A stretch of DNA of 42,220 nt from Opitutaceae bacterium (GTDB lineage: Bacteria; Verrucomicrobiota; Verrucomicrobiia; Opitutales; Opitutaceae), in NCBI GenBank assembly GCA_027482905.1, contig JAIXVP010000078.1, forward strand, positions 1 to 42,220, given 5' to 3'. Below, one piece after another: positions 1 to 9,842 of this stretch; positions within the stretch are counted from its first letter, which is position 1; each line of letters begins with the position of its first letter. A program made the position numbers and the translations under genes. The notes under the pieces are model-generated. The model worked only from the letters and a program-made list of their open reading frames with translations. It had not been told where the DNA came from and did not search any database.

Positions 1-3000
1 AGGCCGACGGCCGCACCCTGATCGCGGGCAACTTCAGCCAGGTGCTCGGCGCCAACCGCAACCACCTCGCACGCATCCTGGCCGACGGCACGATCGACCC
101 CGCCTTCAATCCCAACCCCAACGGCCCCGTCACGACCGTGGCCGTGCAGCCCGACGGCAAGATCTTGCTCGGCGGATCCTTCACCGCCCTCCAGCCCAAC
201 GGCGCCGCCAGCCCGACCACGCGCAACCGCCTCGCCCGGATCAACACCGACGGCACGCTTGATACTTCCTTCAACCCCAATGCCAACGCCGCCGTGCAAT
301 GCATCGTGCCCCAGGCCGACGGTCGCATCCTCGTCGGTGGCGCGTTCAATTCCCTCCAGCCCAGCGGCGCAGCCTCCCCGACCACCCGCAACTACGTGGC
401 CCGTGTCCAAGCCGACGGCACCCTCGACCCCGCCTTCGATCCCAATCCGAACGACGAGGTCCTCAGCCTCGCCGTTCAGGCCGACGGCCGCGTCGTGCTG
501 GCGGGACGTTTCACCACCCTCCAGCCCAATGGCGCCGCCTCCCCCACCACCCGCAACCGCGTGGCCCGCTTGAACGCCGACGGCTCGCTCGACGCCGGCT
601 TCAACCCCAACGTCAACGGCGTCGTCAACACCCTCGCCATTCAGGCCGACGGTGGCGTCGTGCTCGGCGGCCTGTTCGCCACGCTCCAGCCCAACGGGGC
701 GGCCGCACCGACCGTGCGCCAGAACATCGCGCGCCTCACCGCCGCCGGCGCGCTCGACGCCAATTTCGATCCCCGGGCCAACGGCGCGGTCAACACCATC
801 GCCCTTCAGGCCGACGGCGGTGTTTTGTTCGGCGGCGCCTTCACCACGTTGCAACCCGCCGGGGCCGCCACCACCACCACCCGCAACCGCGTGGCGCGCG
901 TCCTCGCCGACGGCACCCTCGACACCGGCTTCGACCCCAACGCCAACAACACCGTTTTCTCCGTCGCGCTACGGTCCGACGGCGGCGTGTTGCTCGGCGG
1001 GTTCTTCACTACCTTGCAGCCGAACGGCGCGACCTCGCCGGTGGCGCGCGATTATTTCGTCCGGCTCGCCAACGATGCCGCCACCCAGTCCCTCTCCACC
1101 TTGGATTCTTCGTGGGCGTATTGGTCGCGCGGCGGCTCAGCTCCCGAACTCACCGCCGTGCAGTTCGAAGTCAGCACCGACTCCGGCGCGACCTGGACGC
1201 CGCTGCCCGGCACGGCCGCGCGGGTGGGCGCCTCGGCGGATTGGGAACTGCTGCGCACGGACTTCCCGCCTTCCGGTCTTTTGCGCGGCCGTGGCCGCAC
1301 CGCCGGCTCCTACCAGAGCGGCGGCTCGGGCCTGGTTGAATTCCAGGCGACCTACACCGCCCCGATCGCGCCCCCGGCCGTCACGGCCGTCTCCCCCGCC
1401 CTGGGCTCCACCCTCGGCGGCGACACGGTCACCATCACCGGCAGCCGTTTCACCGGCGCCACCGCCGTGACCATAGGCGGCATCCCGGCGGCCAGCTTCA
1501 CCGTGGTCAACGCCTCGACCATCACCGCCGTCACCCCCGCCGGTGTGGCGGGAGCGGCGTCCGTGCGCGTTACCGCGCCTTCGGGAACGAGCCCGGGCAA
1601 CTCGCTCTTCACCTACGTCACCCCGCCCACCGTCACCGCCGTCAGCCCCGCGCTGGGTTCCACGCTGGGCGGCGCCTCGGTGACGATTTCCGGCACCGGT
1701 TTTGTCAATGTCACCGGGGTCAAGGTCGGCGGCAACGCCGTCGCGAGCTTCGTGGTCGACAGCCCCTCGCAGATCACGGCAACGACGCCCGCGGGCACGG
1801 CCGGCGCCGCGTCGGTCACCGTGCAGCTCGCCGGTGCCGCAAACGCCGCCAACTCGCTCTTCACATACATCGCGCCCCCCACGGTCACCGACGTCAGCCC
1901 GGCCGCAGGCACCACGCTGGGCGGACAAACCGTCACCGTGACCGGCACCAATCTCGCGCTCGTCTCCTCGGTCACGTTTGGCGGCGTCGCCGCGCCTTCA
2001 TTCACCCTGCAAAGCGCCACGCTCCTCACCGTCACCACGCCCGCCGGCGCCGCCGGCACGGTCAGCGTCGGCCTGGTTTCCCCGGGCGGCGCAAACGCCG
2101 CCAACGCGCTCTACACCTACACTGCCCCGGCCACCGTCACGACCTTGACCAGCTCGCAGAATCCGGCGGTCTTCCTGAGTCCGCCGACCTTGACCGCACG
2201 GGTCACGTCCGCCTTGTCCGGCCTGACCGGACAGGTGGAGTTGCTGGCGGACAACGTCAGTCTCGAAACCAAGACCATCGACGCCAACGGCTACGCGACC
2301 TTCACCCCTGCCGCGGCCGCGCTTCATGCGGGTGATCGCGCCTTGCGTGCGGTGTTCCGGCCCGGCGCGGCGGCGGCCCAGCATCCCGCGTCCGAAGCGT
2401 CCCTCACCCAGATCGTGCAAAAGGCCGTGCTGCCCGTCGCGCTGGGCGGCCTCAACCAAACCTACGATGGCACGGCCAAGACCGCCCTTGCCACCGTCAC
2501 CGCGCCGGTCGGCTACACGGTCACGGCCGCGCTGACATATTCCGGCTCCGCCACCGTGCCGACCCAGGCCGGCACCTACCCGGTCGTCGCCACCGTCAGC
2601 CACCCGGATTTTTCCGGCTCCGCCACCGGCACGCTGGTGATCGCCCAAGCGAACGCGACGTTCACCCTCTCCGCCATACCCTTGGTCTACACCGGCACGC
2701 CCCGCGTTCCGGTTCTCATCGTGCAGCCGGCCGGCGTGCCCCTGACGCTGACCTACCAGGCGGTGGTCAACGGCCTGCCCACCGGCACGCCTTCGTCCAC
2801 CGCTCCGGTGGCGGCGGGGCGCTACCTCGCCACGGTCGGCACCAGCAGCCCCAACCACACGCTCTCGCCGACCTCGGTCGAGTTTACGGTCGCCAAGGCC
2901 GCGGCCTCGATCGGCCTCTTTCCGATGGTGCGGGTTTACGACGGCACCCCGCGCACTCCGACCATCGTGCTGGATCCCGCCGATGCGCCGGTGGATCTCA

Positions 3001-5699
3001 CCTATCAGTCCCTGGTCAACGGTGTGCCCACCGGTTTGATTTCCTCCACCGCGCCCACCGCCGTGGGTCGCTATCGCATCTTTGCGACCTCGCCCAACCA
3101 CGAGTTCACCCCCGCCACCTCCGATCTCACCGTGACGAAGCGCGGCGTCTCCATCTCCCTCGGCGGCCTGGCCGTGGCGGAAAACGGCCAGCCCCGGCCC
3201 GTGACCGTCACCACCACGCCGGCCGACATCCCCGTGGCCGTGACCTACACCGCCGGCGCCACCACCACCACCTCGGCGCCCAGCACGGCGCCGCCGGGCG
3301 GCGGTGCCTGGCGGGTTCAGGCCACCGTCGTGGATACCACGTCCCACACCGGCTCGGCGACGGGCGATCTCGTCATATCGCCTCGTCCGCTCGCCCCGAT
3401 CACCCTTACCGGTCCCTCGGTTATTCAGATCAATTCGGGGGGGGGCGACTACACCGCCAGGGTGAAGCCGATTCGGCCGGGCGTAAAACCCTCCGGCACC
3501 GTCACCTTCAAGGAAAGCGGCAACGTGTTGTTCGTGGGCAAGCCCGCCGCAGACGGCTCCTGCGGGTTGTCTTCCGTGAGCTACGATTTTCCGCCCCGGG
3601 TCGCACCTTACGTGGTCGTCGCCGAGTATAGCGGCGATGAGAACTATCTGGCGGCCTCGTCCGCCGCAGTGAGCACCGTGAGCCGGAAGCAGATCTTGAT
3701 TTTCCGGACCTACGACATTTTCCAAACTTACTCCGGCCGGCCGATCACGATCACAGACAGCATGCTCGCCTTCCCGTCCCGCAATCGGCAATTAATAAAG
3801 GGCACCAGCATCACCTACAACGGCGGCACGACCATGCCGACCAATGTCACGACCACGCCGGCGCGCATCGAGGTGGTCTACGACACGATCCTCGAGCACT
3901 TCGACTACCGCGACGTGATCAATCTTCACATCCTGCCCGAGGCCGCCCGCATCCGGCTGGGCAATCTCCAGCAGACCCTGCAACTCGGCGCGAGTTATCC
4001 GGTCCAGGTCATCACCGATCCGCCCGGCCTCGCCCACAGCGTCACCTACAACGGCCAGACTTTGCCCAACGGTCCGACCACCGCCGGAAGCTTCACGGTC
4101 GTCGCCCGCATCACCGATCCCAACTACCGACAGCCCGAGACCACGGGAACCCTCGTCGTCAGCCAATCCAAGGTGCGATTCGTCGTCGGCAACCTGAACC
4201 AAAACTACGACGGCAACCCCAAGAGCGTCAGTGTCACGGCCACGCCGAGCATCCCCTATTACGTCCTCTACAACGGCTCGACCCGCGCTCCCACCGCGCC
4301 CGGCACGTATACGGTGCGGGTGTATCCGCAGGATGAATTCGCCTACGGCACGGGCGCCACCCACACCATGACCCTCAACGCCCGGGTGATGGCCACCGTA
4401 AACGGGCAGGCCAGTCCCGGCAACCTGCGCCTGCGAAGCTCCAACGGGCAGGGCTTCGACCTGCCCGCCTTTGTCTCGCCCAGCCAAAACGAGCTGAAGC
4501 TCGAGTTCGTCGACTCGAACACCCTCCAGTTTAAACGCTGGTCGGACGGCTCCACCGAGAATCCGCGCAATATCCGCCTCGGCGGCGACACCGATCCCGC
4601 ACGCTACAACTTCAACGCCGAGGCGACGATCAGGTTCCTCGTCCAGGCCGTCGGCTCGGGCAATGGCACCGCGATCAGTTCCGGCTACTACCGGACCGGC
4701 GAGCTGGCCTACTTCGCCGCCGTGCCCGCCGCCGGGCACGTGCTCGACCGCTGGGTTTACGACGGCAAGACCGTGGTGGTCGCCGACGGCCACAAGATCT
4801 TGCGCGGCGGCCGCGAGATCTACCTCAAGGTGCGCGACGGGGCCGGCAATCCGACCGCCTACTTCACGCCGGGCTACTTCGCCGAGGGCACCGAATCCGC
4901 CAGCAACCGCAAGGGCACCGTCGTGGTCCAGCGCGCCGACCGCCTCGATCTGGCGCCCGTTTCCCAGACGGGTGTGCCGAGTGGAGTCAACTTCATCGCC
5001 CACGCCCGGCCCGAAGCCGGCTACACCTTTCTGGACTGGGATCGCACGACCACGCGCGACGTCGAGTTCGTGCGGGTGGTCTCCAATTCCCTCGGCAATT
5101 ACTCGGCCGAGTATCGACGTGTCGGCAGCCGCGAATACTCCACCGCCACCGCGAAATTCATCAAGCAAGGGCCGGAGCTCGCCGTGGAGGCCGTCACGGA
5201 CTACCGCCACGCCGCCGAGCTCACGTTCTTCGGCACCGGCTACCTCGAGGCCACCGTCCATGTCCGTAACACCGGCCAGTTCGCCTCCGACACCCGCATC
5301 CGCGACGTGCAGGTCACCGGCTACCGTCTGCGCCTCGCGGGAGACAACAGGTTCCGCTACTACTACCCGAACCCACGCAACCAGGAAGAGACCAACGCCA
5401 ACAACGCTTCGCCCGTGATGAGCGCGGCGCATCGGAGCATCTTCACCTCCTTCGGCCCCTTCCCCAACAACGTCTCCGGAAACATCGACGTCCGGGTGGG
5501 CGACATCCCCAACAAAACCACGAAGACCGCCACCGTCTCGTTTGTCGGCACCGGGAACGCCTTCTTCGAGCTGTGGGCGGTGTCCGAGATGCGGCTCACC
5601 TTCAAGCTCACCAACAACGGCGGTCAATCGGTCAGCTACGCCGACGCCTGGGCCGACTACACGATAGAACAGGACTTCCAGACCCGGCCCCAGTGGTAA
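1..5699 (+). CDS. Giant secreted repeat protein (delta-60, IPT/TIG, MBG-type domains), 5' end missing
   Basis: The frame is open from base 3 to the TAA at 5697-5699 (1898 residues visible), so the true start and any signal peptide lie left of the window. In visible numbering, about 19-366 are seven delta-60-type repeats with the recurring core ADGxLDxxFxPN and QxDGxxLxGG. About 457-709 are three IPT/TIG repeats, each opening VSPxxGxTLGG. About 710-810 look like a bacterial Ig-like domain. About 810-1460 are several MBG-type domains with the phrase NQTYDGT or variants, and about 1460-1720 resemble 'bacterial repeat' modules. The C-terminus is beta-rich and shows no LPXTG, PEP-CTERM or clear type IX signal. 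By family knowledge such proteins are exported and act as adhesins or matrix components; that role is inferred. The gene ends 17 bases before a second secreted-protein gene carrying a related MBG domain, so co-transcription is likely. Confidence 0.85.
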   Translation, partial: ADGRTLIAGNFSQVLGANRNHLARILADGTIDPAFNPNPNGPVTTVAVQPDGKILLGGSFTALQPNGAASPTTRNRLARINTDGTLDTSFNPNANAAVQCIVPQADGRILVGGAFNSLQPSGAASPTTRNYVARVQADGTLDPAFDPNPNDEVLSLAVQADGRVVLAGRFTTLQPNGAASPTTRNRVARLNADGSLDAGFNPNVNGVVNTLAIQADGGVVLGGLFATLQPNGAAAPTVRQNIARLTAAGALDANFDPRANGAVNTIALQADGGVLFGGAFTTLQPAGAATTTTRNRVARVLADGTLDTGFDPNANNTVFSVALRSDGGVLLGGFFTTLQPNGATSPVARDYFVRLANDAATQSLSTLDSSWAYWSRGGSAPELTAVQFEVSTDSGATWTPLPGTAARVGASADWELLRTDFPPSGLLRGRGRTAGSYQSGGSGLVEFQATYTAPIAPPAVTAVSPALGSTLGGDTVTITGSRFTGATAVTIGGIPAASFTVVNASTITAVTPAGVAGAASVRVTAPSGTSPGNSLFTYVTPPTVTAVSPALGSTLGGASVTISGTGFVNVTGVKVGGNAVASFVVDSPSQITATTPAGTAGAASVTVQLAGAANAANSLFTYIAPPTVTDVSPAAGTTLGGQTVTVTGTNLALVSSVTFGGVAAPSFTLQSATLLTVTTPAGAAGTVSVGLVSPGGANAANALYTYTAPATVTTLTSSQNPAVFLSPPTLTARVTSALSGLTGQVELLADNVSLETKTIDANGYATFTPAAAALHAGDRALRAVFRPGAAAAQHPASEASLTQIVQKAVLPVALGGLNQTYDGTAKTALATVTAPVGYTVTAALTYSGSATVPTQAGTYPVVATVSHPDFSGSATGTLVIAQANATFTLSAIPLVYTGTPRVPVLIVQPAGVPLTLTYQAVVNGLPTGTPSSTAPVAAGRYLATVGTSSPNHTLSPTSVEFTVAKAAASIGLFPMVRVYDGTPRTPTIVLDPADAPVDLTYQSLVNGVPTGLISSTAPTAVGRYRIFATSPNHEFTPATSDLTVTKRGVSISLGGLAVAENGQPRPVTVTTTPADIPVAVTYTAGATTTTSAPSTAPPGGGAWRVQATVVDTTSHTGSATGDLVISPRPLAPITLTGPSVIQINSGGGDYTARVKPIRPGVKPSGTVTFKESGNVLFVGKPAADGSCGLSSVSYDFPPRVAPYVVVAEYSGDENYLAASSAAVSTVSRKQILIFRTYDIFQTYSGRPITITDSMLAFPSRNRQLIKGTSITYNGGTTMPTNVTTTPARIEVVYDTILEHFDYRDVINLHILPEAARIRLGNLQQTLQLGASYPVQVITDPPGLAHSVTYNGQTLPNGPTTAGSFTVVARITDPNYRQPETTGTLVVSQSKVRFVVGNLNQNYDGNPKSVSVTATPSIPYYVLYNGSTRAPTAPGTYTVRVYPQDEFAYGTGATHTMTLNARVMATVNGQASPGNLRLRSSNGQGFDLPAFVSPSQNELKLEFVDSNTLQFKRWSDGSTENPRNIRLGGDTDPARYNFNAEATIRFLVQAVGSGNGTAISSGYYRTGELAYFAAVPAAGHVLDRWVYDGKTVVVADGHKILRGGREIYLKVRDGAGNPTAYFTPGYFAEGTESASNRKGTVVVQRADRLDLAPVSQTGVPSGVNFIAHARPEAGYTFLDWDRTTTRDVEFVRVVSNSLGNYSAEYRRVGSREYSTATAKFIKQGPELAVEAVTDYRHAAELTFFGTGYLEATVHVRNTGQFASDTRIRDVQVTGYRLRLAGDNRFRYYYPNPRNQEETNANNASPVMSAAHRSIFTSFGPFPNNVSGNIDVRVGDIPNKTTKTATVSFVGTGNAFFELWAVSEMRLTFKLTNNGGQSVSYADAWADYTIEQDFQTRPQW
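57..1100 (+). repeat. 165-base tandem repeat array encoding delta-60 repeats
   Basis: Units begin near 57, 222, 387, 552, 717, 882 and 1047, each opening with a CGCAAC-like hexamer and spaced exactly 165 bases (55 codons). The last unit is partial. Units differ mainly at synonymous and surface positions and are never out of frame. The array probably extends left of the window. It encodes the propeller-like part of the giant protein and is a likely site of unit gain and loss by recombination. Confidence 0.85.
3437..3445 (+). repeat. G9 homopolymer tract inside the giant repeat-protein gene
   Basis: Nine consecutive G bases span the codons TCG GGG GGG GGC at the start of a domain in the giant secreted protein. 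I noticed no comparable G run in the coding strand of the other genes, which are C-rich. A one-base slip would truncate the protein about 750 codons early. Phase variation is an inference. Confidence 0.6.
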
Positions 5700-5716
5700 A
5701 CCTCAACACCCGCATC

Positions 5717-7231
5717 ATGACCTTCGCATCCTTTCTCGGACCGTGGATCCGCCTCGCCGCCTGTTTGGCCGGCCCCGCGGCCTTGTTCGCCGACAGCAAC
5801 ACGTTCACGCTGGCACCGCTGCCGCCCTACCTCGCGGGCGGCGTCCCGGAGGCGCGCGTGGACTCCCTCACCATCACGCTCGACCCCACCGGCCCCGATC
5901 TCGTCGGCAAACCCGGCGACACCGTCGGCTGGGGTTTCAAGATCGCCTGGGCGTCCAACGCCGGCGACAGCATCGTGTTCGGCACCAGCGCGCTCGCCAC
6001 CCCGCCCGACGGCGTATCCAGCTCCGGCTACACCGATCGGTTGGCCCAGGCGGGAGGCAACTTCCAGGGCCGCGTGCTCGCCGGCACGGAGTGGGCGGCG
6101 CCGACTCCCTTCAACCCGGGCGTGGATGGCGTCGGCTACCTGACCATCGACGCCGACGCCGTGCCCGGCACCGTCTACGCCGGCACGCTGAACCTGCGCT
6201 TTACGGTGTATGATATCTCGGGCGCCGCGCCGCTGCCTTTGAACAACTTCTTCGTTCCCATTCCGGTCACGATCACGGTCGTGCCCGGCGAGCCGCAGCC
6301 CCAGACGATCGCCTTTGCCGCCATTCCGGACCAGGCGGTCACCGCCGCGCCCTTCGCCATCACCGCCCAATCGACCAGCGGGCTGCCCGTCACGGTGTTT
6401 TCGCTCACGCCCGAACTCTGCACGGTGGAGAACGGCGTCGCCACCCTGCACTCGGCCGGCAGCTGCGTCCTGGTCGCTGTGCAGGAGGGCGACCAATCCC
6501 ACGAAGTGGCCGAGTCGATTTACCAAAGCTTTGAGATCACCAAGGTTCCGGCCACGCTCACCTTGCAGGGCGACCTCGACCAGACCTACGACGGCACCGA
6601 CAAGCTGCTCACCGCCACCACCGCTCCCTCCGGCCTCGCGGTGAAATGGCTCTACAATGGCGAGGAAACCCCGCCGCGCGCGCCCGGAATCTACGTGATC
6701 GACGCCTGGATAGACGACTCCTTGCAGGAAGGCCGCGCCCAGGCCCGGCTCACGATCACCGACACCAGCCCCGCCCCTCTCGCCGCCTACGCCGATTGGC
6801 TGCTAGAACACTTTACACCCCAGGAAATCCAGGCCGGCCTCGTCACCGCTCAAACCGCCGACCTCGCCGCCGACGGCACGCCCAACCTGCTCAAATACGC
6901 CCTCGGCCTCGACCCTTGGACCACGATGCCCCCCGAAGCGCGCTCCGCCCTGCCCCGCTTCGCCGGCACCGGCGGCACGAACGCCCTGGTGTTCTCGCTG
7001 CCCGTCACGCCCTCGGGAGACATCATCATCAAGGTCGAAGCCTCCAGCGACCTTGTCACCTGGACCGAAATCGCCCGCCGCACCCGCGGCGGCCCCTGGA
7101 CCGGCGCCGCGTCCGTCTTCATCGGCACGCCCGACGAGACCGGCACCCGAGCCCAGACCCTCGTCACCGAACCGGCCGGCCCCGTTTACGACCGCCGCTT
7201 CTACCGCCTGAATCTCGACTTCGCTCCGTGA
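5717..7231 (+). CDS. Secreted protein with MBG-type domain and verrucomicrobial C-terminal module
   Basis: A 504-residue protein from ATG 5717. The frame is open further upstream to 5573, but only this start places a signal peptide at the N-terminus (hydrophobic stretch to about residue 26, ending LFADS). A beta-rich domain without an assigned family follows. Near residues 285-345 is an MBG-type domain containing DQTYDGTDK, like those of the preceding gene. The last ~150 residues contain NLLKYALGLDP and a following strand-rich block with SSDLVTWTEI, a layout common at the C-terminus of secreted Verrucomicrobiota proteins and also seen in the 36610-38778 protein here. The gene starts 17 bases after the giant gene, so they are probably one transcript. 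No catalytic motif was seen; an extracellular structural or binding role is inferred. Confidence 0.8.
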   Translation: MTFASFLGPWIRLAACLAGPAALFADSNTFTLAPLPPYLAGGVPEARVDSLTITLDPTGPDLVGKPGDTVGWGFKIAWASNAGDSIVFGTSALATPPDGVSSSGYTDRLAQAGGNFQGRVLAGTEWAAPTPFNPGVDGVGYLTIDADAVPGTVYAGTLNLRFTVYDISGAAPLPLNNFFVPIPVTITVVPGEPQPQTIAFAAIPDQAVTAAPFAITAQSTSGLPVTVFSLTPELCTVENGVATLHSAGSCVLVAVQEGDQSHEVAESIYQSFEITKVPATLTLQGDLDQTYDGTDKLLTATTAPSGLAVKWLYNGEETPPRAPGIYVIDAWIDDSLQEGRAQARLTITDTSPAPLAAYADWLLEHFTPQEIQAGLVTAQTADLAADGTPNLLKYALGLDPWTTMPPEARSALPRFAGTGGTNALVFSLPVTPSGDIIIKVEASSDLVTWTEIARRTRGGPWTGAASVFIGTPDETGTRAQTLVTEPAGPVYDRRFYRLNLDFAP

Positions 7232-7352
7232 TTCATGGAGGGGCAAACAAAGTTGAAATAGTCCCACGTATGAAGTTCGCCGGACGGACACCGAGATGAG
7301 GTCTCAAGGAGAACGCTTACGATCAAATCCCAAAACTTCGATCACCGCTTAG

Positions 7353-9842
7353 CTAACGAACCCTCAAATTGGCGAAATCACTGCGATCTGGCACGCCGAT
7401 ATTGAGGATGATGGAACCGATGAAGTTAAGTGAATTGTCCCAGGCGCGGAACGTAACGGTTTGCACGCCGGTTGGTAGCTCCGGAATTGATACGATCGGA
7501 TCCTCACCATATGTCGACCAGACGCCGTCAGCGTGGCGCCATTGGAGCAAACCGCCTGGTGGCAAATTTGTTTTAATGAGCATGGTATCGTCCTTTTTGG
7601 CCGGGGGCAGTTGGGCGGCCTCAAGTTTATATGGCGACGCGGGCAGGGGGGCGAGGCGCCAAGGAGAATCGTGAGGTGCGGGGACAAAATAGCGCGTGCC
7701 GTCCGAGATTTGATAAATGGACAGAAACCTCGGTGTCCTGGGTAAGGGCTGGTCGGCGGAAAGGACTTGGACGAGACGATCTCCAAGTGAGCGCCAAAGC
7801 CTGTCGCCCGCGGTAATCCAGAGGACTCCAGTTTCGTCGTATGCATAGCCGTCGGGCTCAGGCAAGCGGTCGGCGATGAAACTGGGGAGGGGACGATAGC
7901 TTTCGGCGTTTGTGCGACAGGCGATTGGAGGCGGCTCTGTGAACGAGGTCGGAGCCCAGGTTTGCTCGCGGAGTTCGATGCCGTTTATCCCGAGGAACCC
8001 AATTCGCGCTAGGCCGGTTTCCGACCATGCGGCATATTCTGGGTCATGTGACCCCAGGACATTCTCCATCGGCGTCGAGCGCCAGTTTTTACCGTCGTAA
8101 AGATGAATCTCGGGACCACGGTTGCGCTTCGGTTGATCGCGTCGGTCGAGCGCGAGGATTTTGCCGTCGCGGGCCACCGCAGGAACGGCTGAAACATCTC
8201 CGACTAAACGGGCAGGACGGAAGCGCAGCCCCTTTGCGATCAAGTCCGGCCAAGCGGAAATCGCCCGACGGTGCCGGGTGACGTGCCCGGGGGAGTCGAA
8301 ACAAAGCAACTCGTCGTCCTGGTTTCCTGCGAGAAGCCAGAGACGATCTTGACTATCAAACATCGGCGTGAATTCGCCTGGATTGTCGATGTCGCGAAGA
8401 GCGAGATCGTCCCAAACCAAGGCCTCAACCGCACCGGGCCCGTGATACTCGTAAGAGAGTCCGTTCGGGCCTCGAAGTGCGAACCAAAGACCGCCAATAC
8501 CGTCGGGCAGAGGGCCCTCAACCCAGCGCTCATTTCGCGAGGCGAGGATAGTTTCCGGAGGCTGCCGAGCGAGATCGGAGGCGTTGAATAACACCGCCCT
8601 CGAGTTATAGGCGCGAAACAAGAACCGATCATTTGCGAGGGGGAAAACACCGGCAGGCGAGAACAGCTCCAAGCCGACCTGCCTATTCCAGCGGCGGATT
8701 CCGGCTTTTGCTGTAGTTGTCATCGGAAATCCGAACAGACCTTCGTCGGCTTTCCATCCGGTGATGGCGTATCCATTGTGAATCGCCCAAGGGAAGGAAT
8801 AGGGAAGATCATAGGATTCAATGGATTCGAACTTTTCCCACGTATCTCCTTCGTGCGACCAGATGCGATTTTCGCCGTCAGATGCTTGGAGCGCGCAAAG
8901 CCGCTTCGCGCCGAAATCGAACAGCGCCGCGACGACGTGATCTTTCGGAAGCTTTACTTCAACCAAGCGCCTGGCCCCTTTCGGCAGACGCCACAACCGA
9001 CCACGGGGTTTCTCATCTGTGCCGTTAGAACCAATCCAGACGCCACCATCCGCAGCGGGAAATATACGACTGACCATGATGTTCTCGAGCCCGAGATAAG
9101 CGGGAGGGCGAATGGACGTTCCCCCAGGTTCACGCAGGAGCACGATTCCGCGCTTACTCGGAGGTGCCCGCCAGTTGAGGTGTTCGGCCCAAAACCAGAG
9201 GCGGCCGTCCCCGGCGCGCAGCCCGGACATCGGAAGCGCGAAACCTTGAGGCAAGGTCGCGCCACCCGCATCCCGCAAGTCGGGGATCGTTTTAATGAGG
9301 TCGATCTCCTCAGCCTTTCGGAGTTTAGCCTGCCAGTGGATGACTCGACGAGCGTCCGATAGAATCCAGACATCGCCGTCGGGGCAGAAAACGAAATTTT
9401 CCGATCCGCTGATGTCGTCCAGTCCCTCTCTTATGGAATGATTGAGGCGCAGTTCGGCAAGTTCGGTAACTCCGGCGTTGTCGTAACGATCAAGGAAAAC
9501 ATTCGGACGACCGTTTAACGCACTGAGAACATAAGCCGAGCCGTCGTGACGGTCAGAGATCGCGATGATTTCTTCTGGTAGCGCGCCTTGATAAAGCGGG
9601 GTCCATTTTGCGCCATCAAAGCGGGCTATGCCGTAACCTCGTTCGGGAAGTTTGCCGGATACGACGACGTGGTCGTCGATCGTTGACTGAAAGTAACGCA
9701 AGTCAGGGGGCAGTTCTTCGCCAAAACCGGATACTCCGGCGATCGACCGCTCCATTTCGGCGAAGGTCGAACTCGCGAAAACGAAAAGACACGCGGTCAC
9801 GAAAAAACACTGGGAAGGCAGAGGGAAATCGCTGCGGTGCAC
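7353..9842 (-). CDS. Secreted two-component-regulator-propeller-like protein
   Basis: An 829-residue protein with a GTG start at 9842, chosen because it gives a good signal peptide (hydrophobic core FFVTACLFVFA, cleavage near SSTFA-E). The body carries repeated propeller blade signatures of the type GxLWxxxxDRLWR or GGVWIGS, near residues 215, 270, 450, 500 and 680, so one or two seven-bladed propellers are likely. The last ~70 residues resemble the Y_Y_Y domain that follows such propellers in hybrid sensor kinases (LPTGVQTVTFRAWDN), but no membrane helix, kinase or DNA-binding domain follows. It is therefore a stand-alone sensor-like or ligand-binding secreted protein. Its DNA is clearly less GC-rich than its neighbours, with many A/T-ending codons, which suggests recent acquisition or a lineage-specific gene. 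It converges with the preceding secreted-protein gene. Confidence 0.7.
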   Translation of the reverse strand: MHRSDFPLPSQCFFVTACLFVFASSTFAEMERSIAGVSGFGEELPPDLRYFQSTIDDHVVVSGKLPERGYGIARFDGAKWTPLYQGALPEEIIAISDRHDGSAYVLSALNGRPNVFLDRYDNAGVTELAELRLNHSIREGLDDISGSENFVFCPDGDVWILSDARRVIHWQAKLRKAEEIDLIKTIPDLRDAGGATLPQGFALPMSGLRAGDGRLWFWAEHLNWRAPPSKRGIVLLREPGGTSIRPPAYLGLENIMVSRIFPAADGGVWIGSNGTDEKPRGRLWRLPKGARRLVEVKLPKDHVVAALFDFGAKRLCALQASDGENRIWSHEGDTWEKFESIESYDLPYSFPWAIHNGYAITGWKADEGLFGFPMTTTAKAGIRRWNRQVGLELFSPAGVFPLANDRFLFRAYNSRAVLFNASDLARQPPETILASRNERWVEGPLPDGIGGLWFALRGPNGLSYEYHGPGAVEALVWDDLALRDIDNPGEFTPMFDSQDRLWLLAGNQDDELLCFDSPGHVTRHRRAISAWPDLIAKGLRFRPARLVGDVSAVPAVARDGKILALDRRDQPKRNRGPEIHLYDGKNWRSTPMENVLGSHDPEYAAWSETGLARIGFLGINGIELREQTWAPTSFTEPPPIACRTNAESYRPLPSFIADRLPEPDGYAYDETGVLWITAGDRLWRSLGDRLVQVLSADQPLPRTPRFLSIYQISDGTRYFVPAPHDSPWRLAPLPASPYKLEAAQLPPAKKDDTMLIKTNLPPGGLLQWRHADGVWSTYGEDPIVSIPELPTGVQTVTFRAWDNSLNFIGSIILNIGVPDRSDFANLRVR

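Noticed and set aside
57-1100. Regular repeats considered as a CRISPR array
   Set aside because: Period 165 with variation throughout each unit and an unbroken reading frame; these are protein repeats.
1998-5627. Two very long open frames on the minus strand (about 600 codons each) across the giant repeat-protein gene
   Set aside because: Composition artefacts of GC-rich, C-ending codons: Arg/Gly/Asp/Val-rich low-complexity translations with no domains, antisense to a well-supported coding frame.
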